Shown: one piece after another, positions 52,284-61,755 of the stretch
Numbering within the stretch: position 1 is the first letter of the stretch
Layout of the letters: each line of letters begins with the position of its first letter
From: an uncultured Bacteroidia bacterium
Lineage (GTDB): Bacteria; Bacteroidota; Bacteroidia; Bacteroidales; UBA932
DNA: 64,000 nt
Direction: 5' to 3'
NCBI GenBank assembly: GCA_902790635.1
Contig: CADASN010000006.1
Location: 28,784 to 92,783, forward strand
Translations under genes and position numbers: made by a program
Notes under the pieces: model-generated
What the model was told of the DNA's origin: nothing
The model's input: the letters and a program-made list of their open reading frames with translations, nothing else
Databases searched by the model: none

Positions 52284-53072
52284 TCAGTCCTGATAGGGAA
52301 GGCCGTCCGGCAGGTGGGTGTGGACGACCGCCAGCAGGGCACCGAGCGATTCGGGACGGTTGGCGGCAATAACCAGGGAAGGCCGGACAAGCGACGGCGC
52401 GCCGCCGTTCCAACCGGCGATGCAGCCACCCGCTTCGTGGAGGATCAACATCGCGGCAGCATAGTCCCAGGGCTGGAGCCGCATCTCGAAATACAGCTCA
52501 ATATCCCCGGCGGCCAGCAGGCAGAGTTCTACGGCCGCGGAGCCCCAGCGGCGCAAGTCATTGCTCTGCATATAGATATCATAGATGATCTCCGAGCAGG
52601 TCCGGGCGTACTCCTTCCGATAGGTACTCATGGCCGTGCAGAAGAGTCCGTCCGCGAGCGGTCGCTCCGACACATGGATGGGCTTGCCGTTGCAGCAGGC
52701 GCCCCGGCCCAGTTCGGCGGTATAGAGCTCGCCGCGGCCCGGACTATAGACGACACCGAGTTGCAGCGCACCCTGGCGGGCCAGGGCCACGGAGATGCAG
52801 CAGTCAGCGATGCCGCGGGCGTAATTGGCCGTACCGTCGATCGGGTCGATGATCCAGACGTACTCTTCTTCCAGGTCCCGGAAATCCTCCTCCTCGCAGA
52901 GGAAGCCGCAGCCGGGCAGCAGCGCGGCCAGTCTCTCCGTCAGGAAATGCTGGACCGCGAGGTCCGAAGAGGTCACAAGGTTGGCGAGGCCGTCTTTCTG
53001 GGTCACGCTGAGCGGCTCCGCAACCATCAGTGCAGAAGCCTCTTTCACGATATCGACTACTTGTTGGAGCAT
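52284..53072 (-). CDS. inositol-monophosphatase-family phosphatase
   Basis: The 262-residue protein has the complete lithium-sensitive phosphatase metal site: CEEEDF, WIIDPIDGTANYARG (about 80-95) and QPWDYAAAMLILHEAGG (about 200). Family members hydrolyse inositol-1-phosphate, 3'-phosphoadenosine phosphates (CysQ) or fructose bisphosphate; this one is closest in pattern to SuhB/CysQ-type enzymes, but the substrate is not certain. It is monocistronic, with a near-consensus -7 box (TATCTTCG, complement of 53093-53100) 20 nt upstream, divergent from the M24 peptidase. Confidence 0.85.
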   Translation of the reverse strand: MLQQVVDIVKEASALMVAEPLSVTQKDGLANLVTSSDLAVQHFLTERLAALLPGCGFLCEEEDFRDLEEEYVWIIDPIDGTANYARGIADCCISVALARQGALQLGVVYSPGRGELYTAELGRGACCNGKPIHVSERPLADGLFCTAMSTYRKEYARTCSEIIYDIYMQSNDLRRWGSAAVELCLLAAGDIELYFEMRLQPWDYAAAMLILHEAGGCIAGWNGGAPSLVRPSLVIAANRPESLGALLAVVHTHLPDGLPYQD

Positions 53073-53113
53073 GGCAATCGGGTTTGAGTCCGCGAAGATA
53101 CACAGAATTTTGC

Positions 53114-53121
53114 TATCTTTG
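53114..53121 (+). promoter_or_regulatory. -7 box of the M24 peptidase gene
   Basis: TATCTTTG ends 8 nt before the ATG at 53130; near-leaderless arrangement. Confidence 0.65.
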
Positions 53122-53129
53122 TCTTTACT

Positions 53130-54542
53130 ATGTTTGAGAAAAAGGTATATATCGAGCGCCGCAAGGCTCTGCTGGAGCGGCTCCGGGGACAGAAGGGCAT
53201 CGCCCTGTTCCTCGGCAACGTAGAATCTCCCGCCCAATACGGGGACAATTGCTACAAATGGCGTCAGGACAGCACCTGGCTCTACTACTTCGGGATCGAC
53301 GAACCCCGCTTCGCGGCGACCATCGACCTGGAGACCGGGGATGAGGTCCTCTACGCCGACGATTTCAGCATCGACGACATCATCTGGATGGGACCGATGC
53401 CCACCGTCCGCTCGCTGGCGGACCGGGTCGGCGTGGCCAACACGGCACCGTACGATGCCCTGGCAGCGGGGCTGAAAGGCCGTCAGGTGCATTTCCTGCC
53501 GGCATCCCGCTACTACAACCGTCTCAAACTGGCCTCCTTGCTCGGAATCGATCCGGACGAGACCGTGAGCGCCGGCAAGGCCGGTTGCGCGAAGGCTTCC
53601 GCCCCGCTGGTGCGTGCCGTCATCGCCATGCGCCTCGTCAAGGAACCGCGCGAGATCGCCCTGATCGACGACGCCTGCGACCTTGGCTACAAGATGCACT
53701 CCGTCGCCCGGCGGGGCATCCGCCCGGGCCGTATCGAGCAGGAGATTGTGGGCGAGATGGAGAGCGTAGCCCTCACCAAGGGATGGGGGGTGAGTTTCGC
53801 GACCATCCTCACCCAGCACGGGGAGATTTTCCATTGCCATAGCCACGCGCTGCCCGTCGAACCCGGTAAACTGATGGTCGTCGATGCCGGCGTGGAGAAC
53901 AACGAGCACTATGCTTCCGACTTCACCCGCACCTATCCGACCGCCGGCCGCTTCACGCAGAAGCAGCGTGATATCTACCAGATTGTCTATGAATGCAATG
54001 AACTCGCCTTCTCGCTGACCCGCCCGGGCGTTCCCTACCGAGACGTCCACCTGGCCGTGGCGGCCCGCATGCTGGACCGTCTCGGGCAGCTGGGACTGGT
54101 GCAGGGCGACGTGGACGAGATGGTCGCGGACGGCCTCGCCGGCCTGTTCATGCCGCACGGCCTGGGCCACAACATGGGTATGGACGTGCATGACATGGAA
54201 GACCTGGGCGAGAACCTGGTCGGCTACAGCGACGACCAGATCCGCTCCTCCCAGCTGGGTCTGGGTAGCCTGCGGATGGCCCGTAAGCTGGTGCCGGGCA
54301 ATGTCATCACCGATGAGCCGGGCATCTATTTCATCCCGGCGCTCATCGAGCAGTGGAAGCGCGAAGGCACCGACGGCGGCCGCATCAACTACGCGCTGCT
54401 GGAGAAATACTACGATTTCGGCGGCATCCGCCTTGAGGACGACGTGCTCGTCACGGAGGACGGCGCCCGCCGGCTCGGCCGCCTGCGCCTGCCCATCGCA
54501 CCCGATGAGGTGGAGACCATCATGGCCATCGAACAACTTTAA
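53130..54542 (+). CDS. pepP: Xaa-Pro aminopeptidase (M24, aminopeptidase P)
   Basis: The 470-residue protein has the creatinase-like N-terminal domain (FLGNVESPAQYGDNCYKWRQ) and the pita-bread fold with all five metal ligands: VVDAGVE and DFTRTYP (two Asp), HGLGHNMGMDVHD (His), TDEPGIYFIP (Glu) and IRLEDDVLVTEDGAR (Glu). It removes N-terminal residues preceding proline in the cytosol. The absence of a signal peptide supports a cytosolic location. The next gene, fabG, starts 32 nt downstream and may be co-transcribed. Confidence 0.94.
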   Translation: MFEKKVYIERRKALLERLRGQKGIALFLGNVESPAQYGDNCYKWRQDSTWLYYFGIDEPRFAATIDLETGDEVLYADDFSIDDIIWMGPMPTVRSLADRVGVANTAPYDALAAGLKGRQVHFLPASRYYNRLKLASLLGIDPDETVSAGKAGCAKASAPLVRAVIAMRLVKEPREIALIDDACDLGYKMHSVARRGIRPGRIEQEIVGEMESVALTKGWGVSFATILTQHGEIFHCHSHALPVEPGKLMVVDAGVENNEHYASDFTRTYPTAGRFTQKQRDIYQIVYECNELAFSLTRPGVPYRDVHLAVAARMLDRLGQLGLVQGDVDEMVADGLAGLFMPHGLGHNMGMDVHDMEDLGENLVGYSDDQIRSSQLGLGSLRMARKLVPGNVITDEPGIYFIPALIEQWKREGTDGGRINYALLEKYYDFGGIRLEDDVLVTEDGARRLGRLRLPIAPDEVETIMAIEQL

Positions 54543-54574
54543 TCCCGGGCCCAGCCCGGAAAACAACGACTATC

Positions 54575-55312
54575 ATGGGATTATTGGAAGGAAAGACCGC
54601 CCTGATCACGGGCGCATCCCGGGGCATCGGCAAGGCCATTGCCCTCAAGTTCGCCTCGGAAGGGGCCGACATCGCATTTACGGATATCCAGATCAATGAA
54701 GATACTGTCCGGGAGCTCGAGGCTTTCGGAGGCAAGGTGCGCGCCTATGCGTCCAACGCCGCCGATTTTGCCCAGACGCACCAGACCGTGGAGCAGATCC
54801 TGGCCGACTTCGGCCGGATCGACATCCTGGTCAACAACGCCGGCATCACCCGCGACGGCCTGATGCTCCGCATGGAGGAGTCCCAGTGGGACGCCGTCAT
54901 CAACGTCAACCTCAAGTCCGCCTACAACTTCATCCATGCCGTCACGCCGGTGATGGCGCGCCAGCGCGGAGGAAGCATCATCAACATGTCCTCCGTGGTA
55001 GGCGTGAGCGGCAACGCCGGCCAGTGCAACTATTCCGCCTCCAAGGCCGGCCTGATCGGCCTGGCGAAATCCATCGCCAAGGAGATGGGACCCCGCGGCA
55101 TCCGTGCCAACTGCATCGCCCCCGGCTTCATCATCTCCGACATGACGGAAAAGCTCCCGCAGGAGGTGCGCGACGCCTGGGTCAAGACCATTCCGCTGCG
55201 CCGCGGCGGGACTGTGGACGAGGTCGCCAAAGTGGCTCTCTTCCTGGCCAGCGACCTTTCTTCCTATGTCAGCGGACAGGTCATCAACTGCTGCGGTGCG
55301 ATGAACTGCTAG
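54575..55312 (+). CDS. fabG: 3-oxoacyl-ACP reductase FabG
   Basis: FabG reduces beta-ketoacyl-ACP with NADPH in fatty-acid elongation. The 245-residue SDR protein shows ALITGASRGIGKAIALKF (cofactor loop), LVNNAGITRDGLMLRM, the catalytic NMSSVVGV serine and YSASKAG (Tyr, Lys), and ends with YVSGQVINCCGAM, typical of FabG. It lies between pepP and comF; the latter starts 1 nt after its stop. A second copy elsewhere in the genome cannot be excluded. Confidence 0.92.
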   Translation: MGLLEGKTALITGASRGIGKAIALKFASEGADIAFTDIQINEDTVRELEAFGGKVRAYASNAADFAQTHQTVEQILADFGRIDILVNNAGITRDGLMLRMEESQWDAVINVNLKSAYNFIHAVTPVMARQRGGSIINMSSVVGVSGNAGQCNYSASKAGLIGLAKSIAKEMGPRGIRANCIAPGFIISDMTEKLPQEVRDAWVKTIPLRRGGTVDEVAKVALFLASDLSSYVSGQVINCCGAMNC

Positions 55313-55313
55313 G

Positions 55314-56057
55314 ATGGACCCCCGCCTGACCGGACTTGACTTGAAAACTTCCCTCTCGGCCCTGCTGGACCTCGTCCTGCCGAGAGTGTGTGTGGTATGC
55401 GGCCGCCCGCTGATGCCCTCTGAGCACCATCTCTGCCTGGAGTGCCTGGGAGACCTGCCGGAAACCCGCTATGCCACCCTCGGCCATAATCCGATGGCCG
55501 ACCGCTTCAACGCCAAGATCCGGGTCGATGAATATGAGCCGTATGCCTATGCTGCGGCTCTTTACCATTATCGGGGGGATGCGGGATACAAACGCATCTC
55601 GCAGGCGCTCAAGTACCACCGGGATTTCGGCACGGGACGCTGGGCCGCGCGCCTGCTGGGCACCCGGCTGGCCGCGTCACCGCTTTTCGCGGACGTAGAC
55701 CTGGTGGTGCCGGTGCCGCTGCACTGGACGCGCCACTGGCAGCGGGGCTACAACCAGGCGGCCGTGATCGCCCGGGAAGTGGGACAGTTGCTGGGGGCGC
55801 CCTGTGCGGCGCATCTGCTGCGACGGGCGCGCCGGACCCGCAGCCAGGCGCACCTGTCCGGCGAGGCCAAGGCCCGCAATGTCTCCGGCGCCTTCTCGCT
55901 CCGGCACGGACGCAAACCTGCCGCCGCCCATATCCTGCTGATTGATGATGTCTTCACCACCGGCGCGACCCTGGCGGCATGCCACGCCGCGCTGCGCCGG
56001 GCCTACGGGCCCCAGGTCCGCATTTCCGTCGCCACGCTCGGTGCCGTCGGGGAATAG
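55314..56057 (+). CDS. ComF-family phosphoribosyltransferase-like protein
   Basis: The 247-residue protein has the N-terminal zinc-binding pattern CVVCGRPL ... CLECLGDLP (about 22-46) and a C-terminal type I phosphoribosyltransferase fold with the PRPP motif ILLIDDVFTTGATL (about 205-218). ComF proteins are linked to DNA uptake in Bacillus and to an unknown PRPP-related role in most bacteria. The gene ends exactly where the convergent NlpC/P60 gene ends: the two stop codons are adjacent with no base between them. Confidence 0.9.
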   Translation: MDPRLTGLDLKTSLSALLDLVLPRVCVVCGRPLMPSEHHLCLECLGDLPETRYATLGHNPMADRFNAKIRVDEYEPYAYAAALYHYRGDAGYKRISQALKYHRDFGTGRWAARLLGTRLAASPLFADVDLVVPVPLHWTRHWQRGYNQAAVIAREVGQLLGAPCAAHLLRRARRTRSQAHLSGEAKARNVSGAFSLRHGRKPAAAHILLIDDVFTTGATLAACHAALRRAYGPQVRISVATLGAVGE

Positions 56058-56927
56058 TTACTGCACCCGGAGACGATCGCCCAGTCGGATGACGGAGCGG
56101 GGCGTGAGGCCGTTCATCTCGCGGAGCGACTCCACGGTGATGTTGAACTGGCGGGCGATCTTGGCAAGGGTGTCGCCGGACTTGACGGTGTAGAACTCGG
56201 CGGACGTGGCTTCGTCAGCCCGCCAGGTAGCATCCGCATTGAGGATGAAATCCCGGTCGCCCGGGGGTGCGACGTACTCCCCGTTCTCGCCGATCATCGC
56301 CCAGGTGCCGTCCGCGAAGAGGACCACGTGACGTTCCTGGATGGCGTTGAGCACCGAATCGCGGGCTGCCGGGCTCCGTCCGGCGAAGAGCTCCTGCAGA
56401 TTGAACAGCCCCTTGCGTTCCCGCTCTTCGGGCGGGAAGTCCGGCAGGATGCGGCGCACGCCGATGAAGCGCTGCGCGTAGTAAGGTTCGTCAATATGGG
56501 AGATGGTCACGCCCGAGTTGCAGGCGTGGATGAAAGTGAAGCTTTTGCCAAGGCTGTCCGCAGCGATGAAGATGCCTACGTGGCCCGGGGTCTTCTTCTG
56601 CGTCCGGCCGCCGAAGATGATCAGGTCCCCTTTCTGCAGCTTGTCGTAGCCGCCTTTGATCTCACGGCCGTTGTGCGCCTGGTCCGCAGAGGTGCGGGAC
56701 AGGTGGTAGCCGGCCACCTTGTTATAGACGTAGCAGGTGAAGCCGGTGCAGTCGAAACTCTGGGGGCCGTTGCCGCCGTAAACATAGGGCTTGCCGAGAT
56801 GCCGGCCGGCCTCCTTGATGATGGCGTCGGCCAGCTTGCGCGGATTCTCCTGCGACTTGTCGGCCTCCTGCGCCGTCGCACACCAGGCGACGGCGAACAG
56901 CACCAGCAGCAACCAAACTTTCTTCAT
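56058..56927 (-). CDS. NlpC/P60 cell-wall hydrolase with LysM domain
   Basis: The 289-residue protein has a signal peptide (KKVWLLLVLFAVAWCATA) and an NlpC/P60 domain with the catalytic Cys in FDCTGFTCYVYNKVAGYHLS, the His in GHVGIFI and a third residue in FIHACNSG. A linker leads to a C-terminal LysM (YTVKSGDTLAKIARQFNITV, NGLTPRSVIRLGDRLRV). It should cut peptidoglycan stem peptides in the periplasm while LysM holds the glycan. It lies 14 nt downstream of the GH43-like gene and may share its transcript. Confidence 0.93.
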   Translation of the reverse strand: MKKVWLLLVLFAVAWCATAQEADKSQENPRKLADAIIKEAGRHLGKPYVYGGNGPQSFDCTGFTCYVYNKVAGYHLSRTSADQAHNGREIKGGYDKLQKGDLIIFGGRTQKKTPGHVGIFIAADSLGKSFTFIHACNSGVTISHIDEPYYAQRFIGVRRILPDFPPEERERKGLFNLQELFAGRSPAARDSVLNAIQERHVVLFADGTWAMIGENGEYVAPPGDRDFILNADATWRADEATSAEFYTVKSGDTLAKIARQFNITVESLREMNGLTPRSVIRLGDRLRVQ

Positions 56928-56941
56928 AAGGCCCGGACCGC

Positions 56942-58588
56942 TTATTTTACATCCGCCCGCCGGACGAAAACAAAGTCCTCCAACTCGCAGAGCGAGCGGT
57001 CCGGCGTGTCGGACTCGAAGACGAAAAAGAGTGCGTGCTTGCCCGTCAGGCTGGGGGCATCGGGCACGCGGACGCATTTCTGCACGATCTCCTGCCGCTC
57101 CCGGCGGCGGAGGCGGATCACGCCGAGCCGCGTACCGTGGTACGGATGGTCAGCCATGATCACGATGCGGCCCTTGACACCCAGCGGTTTCAGCCGGACG
57201 AGCAGCCGGTTCGCCATCAGGCGCGGACGCAGGGTCTTTGCCAGGGTGGGGCGAAGACGGTCGAAGTTGAAATACTTGTAACCCACCACGGAGCCTGCGG
57301 TATTGTTGACCACCGGGTTATGATTGACCGACAGGTCATAGGGATCGGAGACGCCGTCCCAGACCGGCCGGTACGGCTGGACATAGGAACCGGAATAGCG
57401 GTTGCCCAAGCCATCCTTCTCGGCCGGACGGGGCCCCGTGAACCAGCAGGCAATGCCGGCGGAGTGCCGCTCCCTCGGATCCAGTCCGCGGAGTTCGAAG
57501 CCTTCTGAGGTGTATTCCGCCTCGGAGATCTCCACCTTGCCGTCCGGCCCTTCCGTGACCTTCACTTCCACCGGAGCCACCATCGCCTGGCGGTCGAAGC
57601 CGCCCAGGCCGGTCTGCCGGTGGTAGAAAATATACCATTGGTCACCGATCCGGCAGAGGCCGCCGTGCGTATTGCCGCCCGGGGCGGCCGTGCAGATGGT
57701 ATTGCCGGCTTCATCCTTTTCCCGGGCGCGGGCGTCGATGAGGGTGCCGCCGTAGGTCCAGGGACCCAGCGGATGGTTGCTCCAGGCCCAAGCCAGGTTG
57801 CCGTTCGCGGCCGGCAGGCCGAATTCGCCTTCGGCGGTCACGCGGCTGTAAACGAAGATGTATTTGTCGCCCACCTTGCGGATCGAGGAGGCTTCGAAGA
57901 AGCGGAATACACCGTCCTGCTTGCAGCTGGATACCATGTCCTTGACGGCCTGGGTGCCTTGGCGGACGGTGCACATCGTTTCCGGGTCGAGCTCCGCGCC
58001 CCAGGACTCCTGGAAACCCCAATAGCCATAGACCCTGCCGTCATCGTCGACGAAGACGGCCGGATCGAAGCCCAGCACACCCACTGTGCGGGTCGGATCC
58101 TTCGGATCCCAGTTGCAGACGGTGAAGGGACCGTCCGGCCGGTCGGCACGGGCAATCATCGAATTGCGCCCGGGAGCCTGCGTATTGGGATACAGATAGT
58201 ATGTTTTCTTGCCGTCGGGGCCGATCTTTTCGACCACATCGGGCGCATAGAGGATGTCGGCCTTCCCGTCGGCGTTCAGCGGGCGGCCGAGGGCGTCGAA
58301 GTCGGACCTGAAAATCACCCCGTCGAGGCGCCAGCGGGTCAGGTCATCCACCGGAGCGGACCAGACCACCTGGTCGCGGCCGCAGTAGGCGCTCCGTTCG
58401 ATGTCGTGGGAACCGTAGATATAGACGCGGTATTGCCCCGGGTTGTCGGGATCTTCGAAGATATAGGGTTCTCCGTCCGGAATGTACTCCCAGAGGGGCA
58501 GGTAGGGATTGGCCGCCCCGGCAGTGATGCCGGAAAGGCAGAGGGCGGCCACGGAGGCCGCGAGGCGGACAAAGGGCTTCATGGTCAT
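56942..58588 (-). CDS. GH43-like glycoside hydrolase, secreted
   Basis: The 548-residue protein has a signal peptide (VRLAASVAALCLSGITAGAA) and a five-bladed propeller-type catalytic domain. The three acidic positions of GH43 are visible: YIFEDPDNPGQ (base), LGFDPAVFVDDDGRVYG (pKa modulator) and FRFFEASSIRKVG (acid). A C-terminal beta-sandwich-like region (SLTGKHALFFVFESDTPDRS) may bind carbohydrate. GH43 enzymes typically remove arabinose or xylose from plant glycans. The ATG at 58588 (MTMKPF) is favoured by a -7 box 17 nt upstream; 58582 is an alternative. Family assignment is from motif pattern; GH117-like relatives are possible. Confidence 0.8.
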   Translation of the reverse strand: MTMKPFVRLAASVAALCLSGITAGAANPYLPLWEYIPDGEPYIFEDPDNPGQYRVYIYGSHDIERSAYCGRDQVVWSAPVDDLTRWRLDGVIFRSDFDALGRPLNADGKADILYAPDVVEKIGPDGKKTYYLYPNTQAPGRNSMIARADRPDGPFTVCNWDPKDPTRTVGVLGFDPAVFVDDDGRVYGYWGFQESWGAELDPETMCTVRQGTQAVKDMVSSCKQDGVFRFFEASSIRKVGDKYIFVYSRVTAEGEFGLPAANGNLAWAWSNHPLGPWTYGGTLIDARAREKDEAGNTICTAAPGGNTHGGLCRIGDQWYIFYHRQTGLGGFDRQAMVAPVEVKVTEGPDGKVEISEAEYTSEGFELRGLDPRERHSAGIACWFTGPRPAEKDGLGNRYSGSYVQPYRPVWDGVSDPYDLSVNHNPVVNNTAGSVVGYKYFNFDRLRPTLAKTLRPRLMANRLLVRLKPLGVKGRIVIMADHPYHGTRLGVIRLRRRERQEIVQKCVRVPDAPSLTGKHALFFVFESDTPDRSLCELEDFVFVRRADVK

Positions 58589-58605
58589 GCGCTTTTGGGC
58601 TTGGA

Positions 58606-58613
58606 CAAATGTA
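58606..58613 (-). promoter_or_regulatory. -7 box of the GH43-like gene
   Basis: Complement reads TACATTTG, 17 nt before the ATG at 58588. Confidence 0.6.
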
Positions 58614-58636
58614 ATACTTTCCGGGGGATTTTTTGC

Positions 58637-58644
58637 TATCTTAG
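58637..58644 (+). promoter_or_regulatory. -7 box of the transglutaminase lipoprotein gene
   Basis: TATCTTAG (one mismatch at the last T of TTTG) ends only 4 nt before the ATG at 58649; predicted leaderless. Confidence 0.45.
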
Positions 58645-58648
58645 CGGT

Positions 58649-60982
58649 ATGAAAAGGATCCTTTTGTTGCTGTCGGTCCTGCTGGTCTCCGCCTGCGGTG
58701 GCAGCAGGCAGGCCTATGTCGACTGGCTCTACCGTTCGATGCCCCTGCCGGACAGCCTCCAATATCCCCGCAGTTTCTGGGAGGAAAACGTGGCGAAGAC
58801 CCTCGAAGTCCGGCGCCGGATGGGCTGGAACATTCCCGAACGGGAGTTCCGGCACTTCGTGCTGCCGCTTCGCGTCAACAACGAGACGCTGGATGATTTC
58901 CGGACGGTCTATGCCGACACGCTCTGCCGCCGCGTGAAAGGGATGAGCCTGGCCGAGGCGGCGCTGGAGATCAACCACTGGTGCCACGAGCAGGCGACCT
59001 ATCAGCCTTCGGACGGGCGCACCAGCGCGCCGATGGCGACGGTCCGCCGGGGCGTGGGCCGCTGCGGAGAGGAATCCGTACTGGCCGTCGCCGCCCTGCG
59101 CGCGGCCGGCATCCCGGCCCGCCAGGTTTACACCCCGCGCTGGGCACACACCGACGACAACCATGCATGGGTGGAAGTCTGGGTGGACGGCCGCTGGCAC
59201 TTCATGGGGGCCTGCGAACCGGCGGCGACCCTCGACAATGCCTGGTTCAACGCCCCCGTCTCCCGCGCCCTGCTCCTGCACACCAAGGTGTACGGCGACT
59301 ACCAGGGAGACGAAGACATCATCCAGCGAACCCCCTGCTACACGGAGATCAACGTGATCCGCGGCTATGTCCCCGCCCGCCGGAGCGTCGTCACGGTGGT
59401 GGACGGCTGCGAACCGGTCGAGGGCGCTGCGGTCTCTTTCCATATCTACAACTATGCGGAGTTCTATCCCGTGGCCTCGTATGTGACCGGAGCGGATGGA
59501 AAGGCGGCCCTGGACACGGGTCTGGGCGACCTGCTCGTCTGGGCGCGCAAGGGCGACCGTTTCGGTTTCGCCGTCTGCGGCGGCGAGGCGGTCACGCTCT
59601 CGCTGGAGCACCGGCTCGGCGAGCGTTTCAGCACCGACCTGGAGATCATCCCCCCGGCAGAGGATCCCATCCCGGTGACGGCGACGCGCGAGCAGACGGA
59701 GGCCAACGACCGCCGGCTTGCTGCGGAGGATGCCATCCGTGCCGCCCATCCGCACGACAACCCCGACGTTAAGGACTTCGTGGCGGAGTATGGTTTCGCC
59801 GGGGTGGCCCTGGTGGAACTGCTCACGGAGAAGGACCGCGGCGACGTGACCCGCGACGTGCTGGAGGATGCCATGGAGAACCATGCGGACAGCTTTGATC
59901 CCTTTGTTTTCTCCCCGCGGGTGGAGCTGGAGCCCCTGCGGCCTTTCCGGGGCGAGGTACTCGCCTCCGGCCTGGGTGACCGGATGGGCAGTCCGGAGGA
60001 CGTGACCCGCTGGGTACGCGACAGCATCACGCTGGTCGAAGGACGCAACCCGCAGCAGCTCCGTACCGCCCCGGTCGCCGTCTGGCGCGCCCGCCGGGCC
60101 GATGCCCTCGGCCGGGACATCTTCTGGGTCGCCCTCTGCCGGACCTTCGGATTCCCGGCGCGGCTGGATGCGGTGACCGGCAAGACCCAGTACCTGCAGG
60201 ACGGCGCCTGGGTGGACGTGGATTTCGGCGCTTCCGGCCGGGAGCAGGTGGCGCCGCAGGGGACCGTCCGCCTCCAATATGCCTCCGGCGGTCCCGTCCG
60301 CGTCCCGGAATACTACCGGCACTACACCCTCTCGCGGCTGCAGCCGGAGCAGACCCGCCTGATGGAATACGAAGAAAACGGCCCCGCGCGGGATCTTTAT
60401 ACCCTGGACGAAGGCTACTACCTGCTGACCTCCGGCAACCGCCTGGCGGACGGCAGCGCGCTGGTGCACCTTGAATTCTTCTCCGTCACCGAAGGCGCCA
60501 CGACCCCGGTGCCGCTGGTGCTTCGCCGGACGACGGACAAGCTGGCAGTGATCGGCACGATGGACGCCGAAGCGCTCTTCCTGCGCGAAGGGAGCCGGCA
60601 GCCGCAGAGCCTGCTCAGCGCCACCGGGCGCGGGTATTTCCTGCTGGCCGTCCTGGGAGGCCAGGATGAGCCGACCTTGCACGCGGTGCGTGAAATGGCG
60701 GCAGCTGCCGCGGACCTCAACGCCTGGGGGCGTCCGGTGGTCGTGCTGGGCGGCAACCCCGGGACGCTTCGCCTGCTGGGGCATCCCGGCGCAGAACAAC
60801 TCTCCGGCGCCGTCTTCGGCACGGACCCTGACGGACGCATCCGCGCCATGCTCGCCGCGCCCGGCGACGCGCTTCCCCTCGTGGCGATGTGCGACAGTTT
60901 CGGCCGCATCGTCTATCTCTCCAAGGGCTACAACACCTCCCTCGCGGCCGACCTGCGCCGCATCCTGCCGCAATGCCGATGA
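58649..60982 (+). CDS. transglutaminase-like lipoprotein
   Basis: The 777-residue protein has a lipoprotein signal (LLLLSVLLVSAC) and a transglutaminase-like fold with the triad C139 (GRCGEESVLAVAALRAAG), H172 (DDNHAWVEVW) and D180 (VDGRW). Later parts contain an Ig-like segment (GAAVSFHIYNYAEFYPVASY), a second domain with FGFPARLDAVTGK, and a thioredoxin-like C-terminal region lacking a CxxC (GRPVVVLGGNPG). Proteins of this layout are found in Bacteroidetes and are thought to act on peptides or glycopeptides outside the cell; no substrate is established. cutC overlaps its stop by 4 nt (ATGA). Confidence 0.82.
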   Translation: MKRILLLLSVLLVSACGGSRQAYVDWLYRSMPLPDSLQYPRSFWEENVAKTLEVRRRMGWNIPEREFRHFVLPLRVNNETLDDFRTVYADTLCRRVKGMSLAEAALEINHWCHEQATYQPSDGRTSAPMATVRRGVGRCGEESVLAVAALRAAGIPARQVYTPRWAHTDDNHAWVEVWVDGRWHFMGACEPAATLDNAWFNAPVSRALLLHTKVYGDYQGDEDIIQRTPCYTEINVIRGYVPARRSVVTVVDGCEPVEGAAVSFHIYNYAEFYPVASYVTGADGKAALDTGLGDLLVWARKGDRFGFAVCGGEAVTLSLEHRLGERFSTDLEIIPPAEDPIPVTATREQTEANDRRLAAEDAIRAAHPHDNPDVKDFVAEYGFAGVALVELLTEKDRGDVTRDVLEDAMENHADSFDPFVFSPRVELEPLRPFRGEVLASGLGDRMGSPEDVTRWVRDSITLVEGRNPQQLRTAPVAVWRARRADALGRDIFWVALCRTFGFPARLDAVTGKTQYLQDGAWVDVDFGASGREQVAPQGTVRLQYASGGPVRVPEYYRHYTLSRLQPEQTRLMEYEENGPARDLYTLDEGYYLLTSGNRLADGSALVHLEFFSVTEGATTPVPLVLRRTTDKLAVIGTMDAEALFLREGSRQPQSLLSATGRGYFLLAVLGGQDEPTLHAVREMAAAAADLNAWGRPVVVLGGNPGTLRLLGHPGAEQLSGAVFGTDPDGRIRAMLAAPGDALPLVAMCDSFGRIVYLSKGYNTSLAADLRRILPQCR

Positions 60983-61668
60983 TCGATCCCACTGCGCGTG
61001 AAGGCGCGAAATGCCATTTCCGCGAAGCGTGCTGCACTTCGCTGGAAGCCGTGCAGGCTGCCTGGCGGACCGGAGCACGCCGCATCGAACTTTGCGAACG
61101 GCTGGATGTCGGGGGCGTGACACCTTCGGATACCCTGCTGCAGGAGGTGCTGGACTGGACCCGGCAAGCGCAGATTCCCGAGGATGGTGGCAGCCCGTTG
61201 CCCGTCCACGTGCTGGTGCGGCCGCGCGGGGGCAACTTCGTGTATAATGCGGCAGAGGTGAACGCGATGCTGGAGAGCATCGCCCGCAGCCGTGCGCTCG
61301 GCGCCCGGGGCGTGGTCATCGGTGCGCTGACGCCGGAAGGTGCCGTGGATCTGCCGGTGATGCACCGCCTGATGGCCGCAGCCGAGGGTCTGTCGGTGAC
61401 TTTTCACCGCGCTTTCGACGAGACCGCTGATCCGGTGGCTGCCCTGGAAGATATCATCGCCCTCGGCTGCACGCGCCTGCTGACCTCCGGTCACGCCCCC
61501 GACGCGTACACTGGCCGGGAAATGATCGGAACGCTTGTATCCCGCTCCGCCGGGCGTCTGGTTATCCTCGCCGGCTGCGGTGTCCGCCCCGGCAACATCA
61601 CCGCCATCGCCCGCGACAGCGGTGCCCCGGAATTCCACAGCTCCTGCATCTCTCCCGACTGGCCGTAG
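60979..61668 (+). CDS. cutC: CutC-family protein
   Basis: The 229-residue TIM-barrel protein shows EACCTSLEAVQAAWRTGARR, RIELCERLDVGGVTPS, VHVLVRPRGGNFVY, VTFHRAFDE and ILAGCGVRPGNI, the normal CutC blocks. CutC was named for copper homeostasis, but the role is doubtful; family members are often next to glycan genes. The ATG at 60979 overlaps the transglutaminase TGA (ATGA); another ATG lies 6 nt upstream. Downstream, 61669-61755 contains no gene and separates it from the convergent nagB/PIG-L gene. Confidence 0.9.
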   Translation: MIDPTAREGAKCHFREACCTSLEAVQAAWRTGARRIELCERLDVGGVTPSDTLLQEVLDWTRQAQIPEDGGSPLPVHVLVRPRGGNFVYNAAEVNAMLESIARSRALGARGVVIGALTPEGAVDLPVMHRLMAAAEGLSVTFHRAFDETADPVAALEDIIALGCTRLLTSGHAPDAYTGREMIGTLVSRSAGRLVILAGCGVRPGNITAIARDSGAPEFHSSCISPDWP

Positions 61669-61755
61669 TGTTTCACGCAAATCTCTCGTGGTGTCTCCTG
61701 AGCGAATATGTCTGTGCGTGCGCGCGGTATGATCACCGGGCCTGGAAAGCCTCCG

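Noticed and set aside
57620-58648. Long plus-strand open frame upstream of the transglutaminase start
   Set aside because: It is antisense to the GH43-like gene. The true start at 58649 begins a lipoprotein signal and follows a -7 box.
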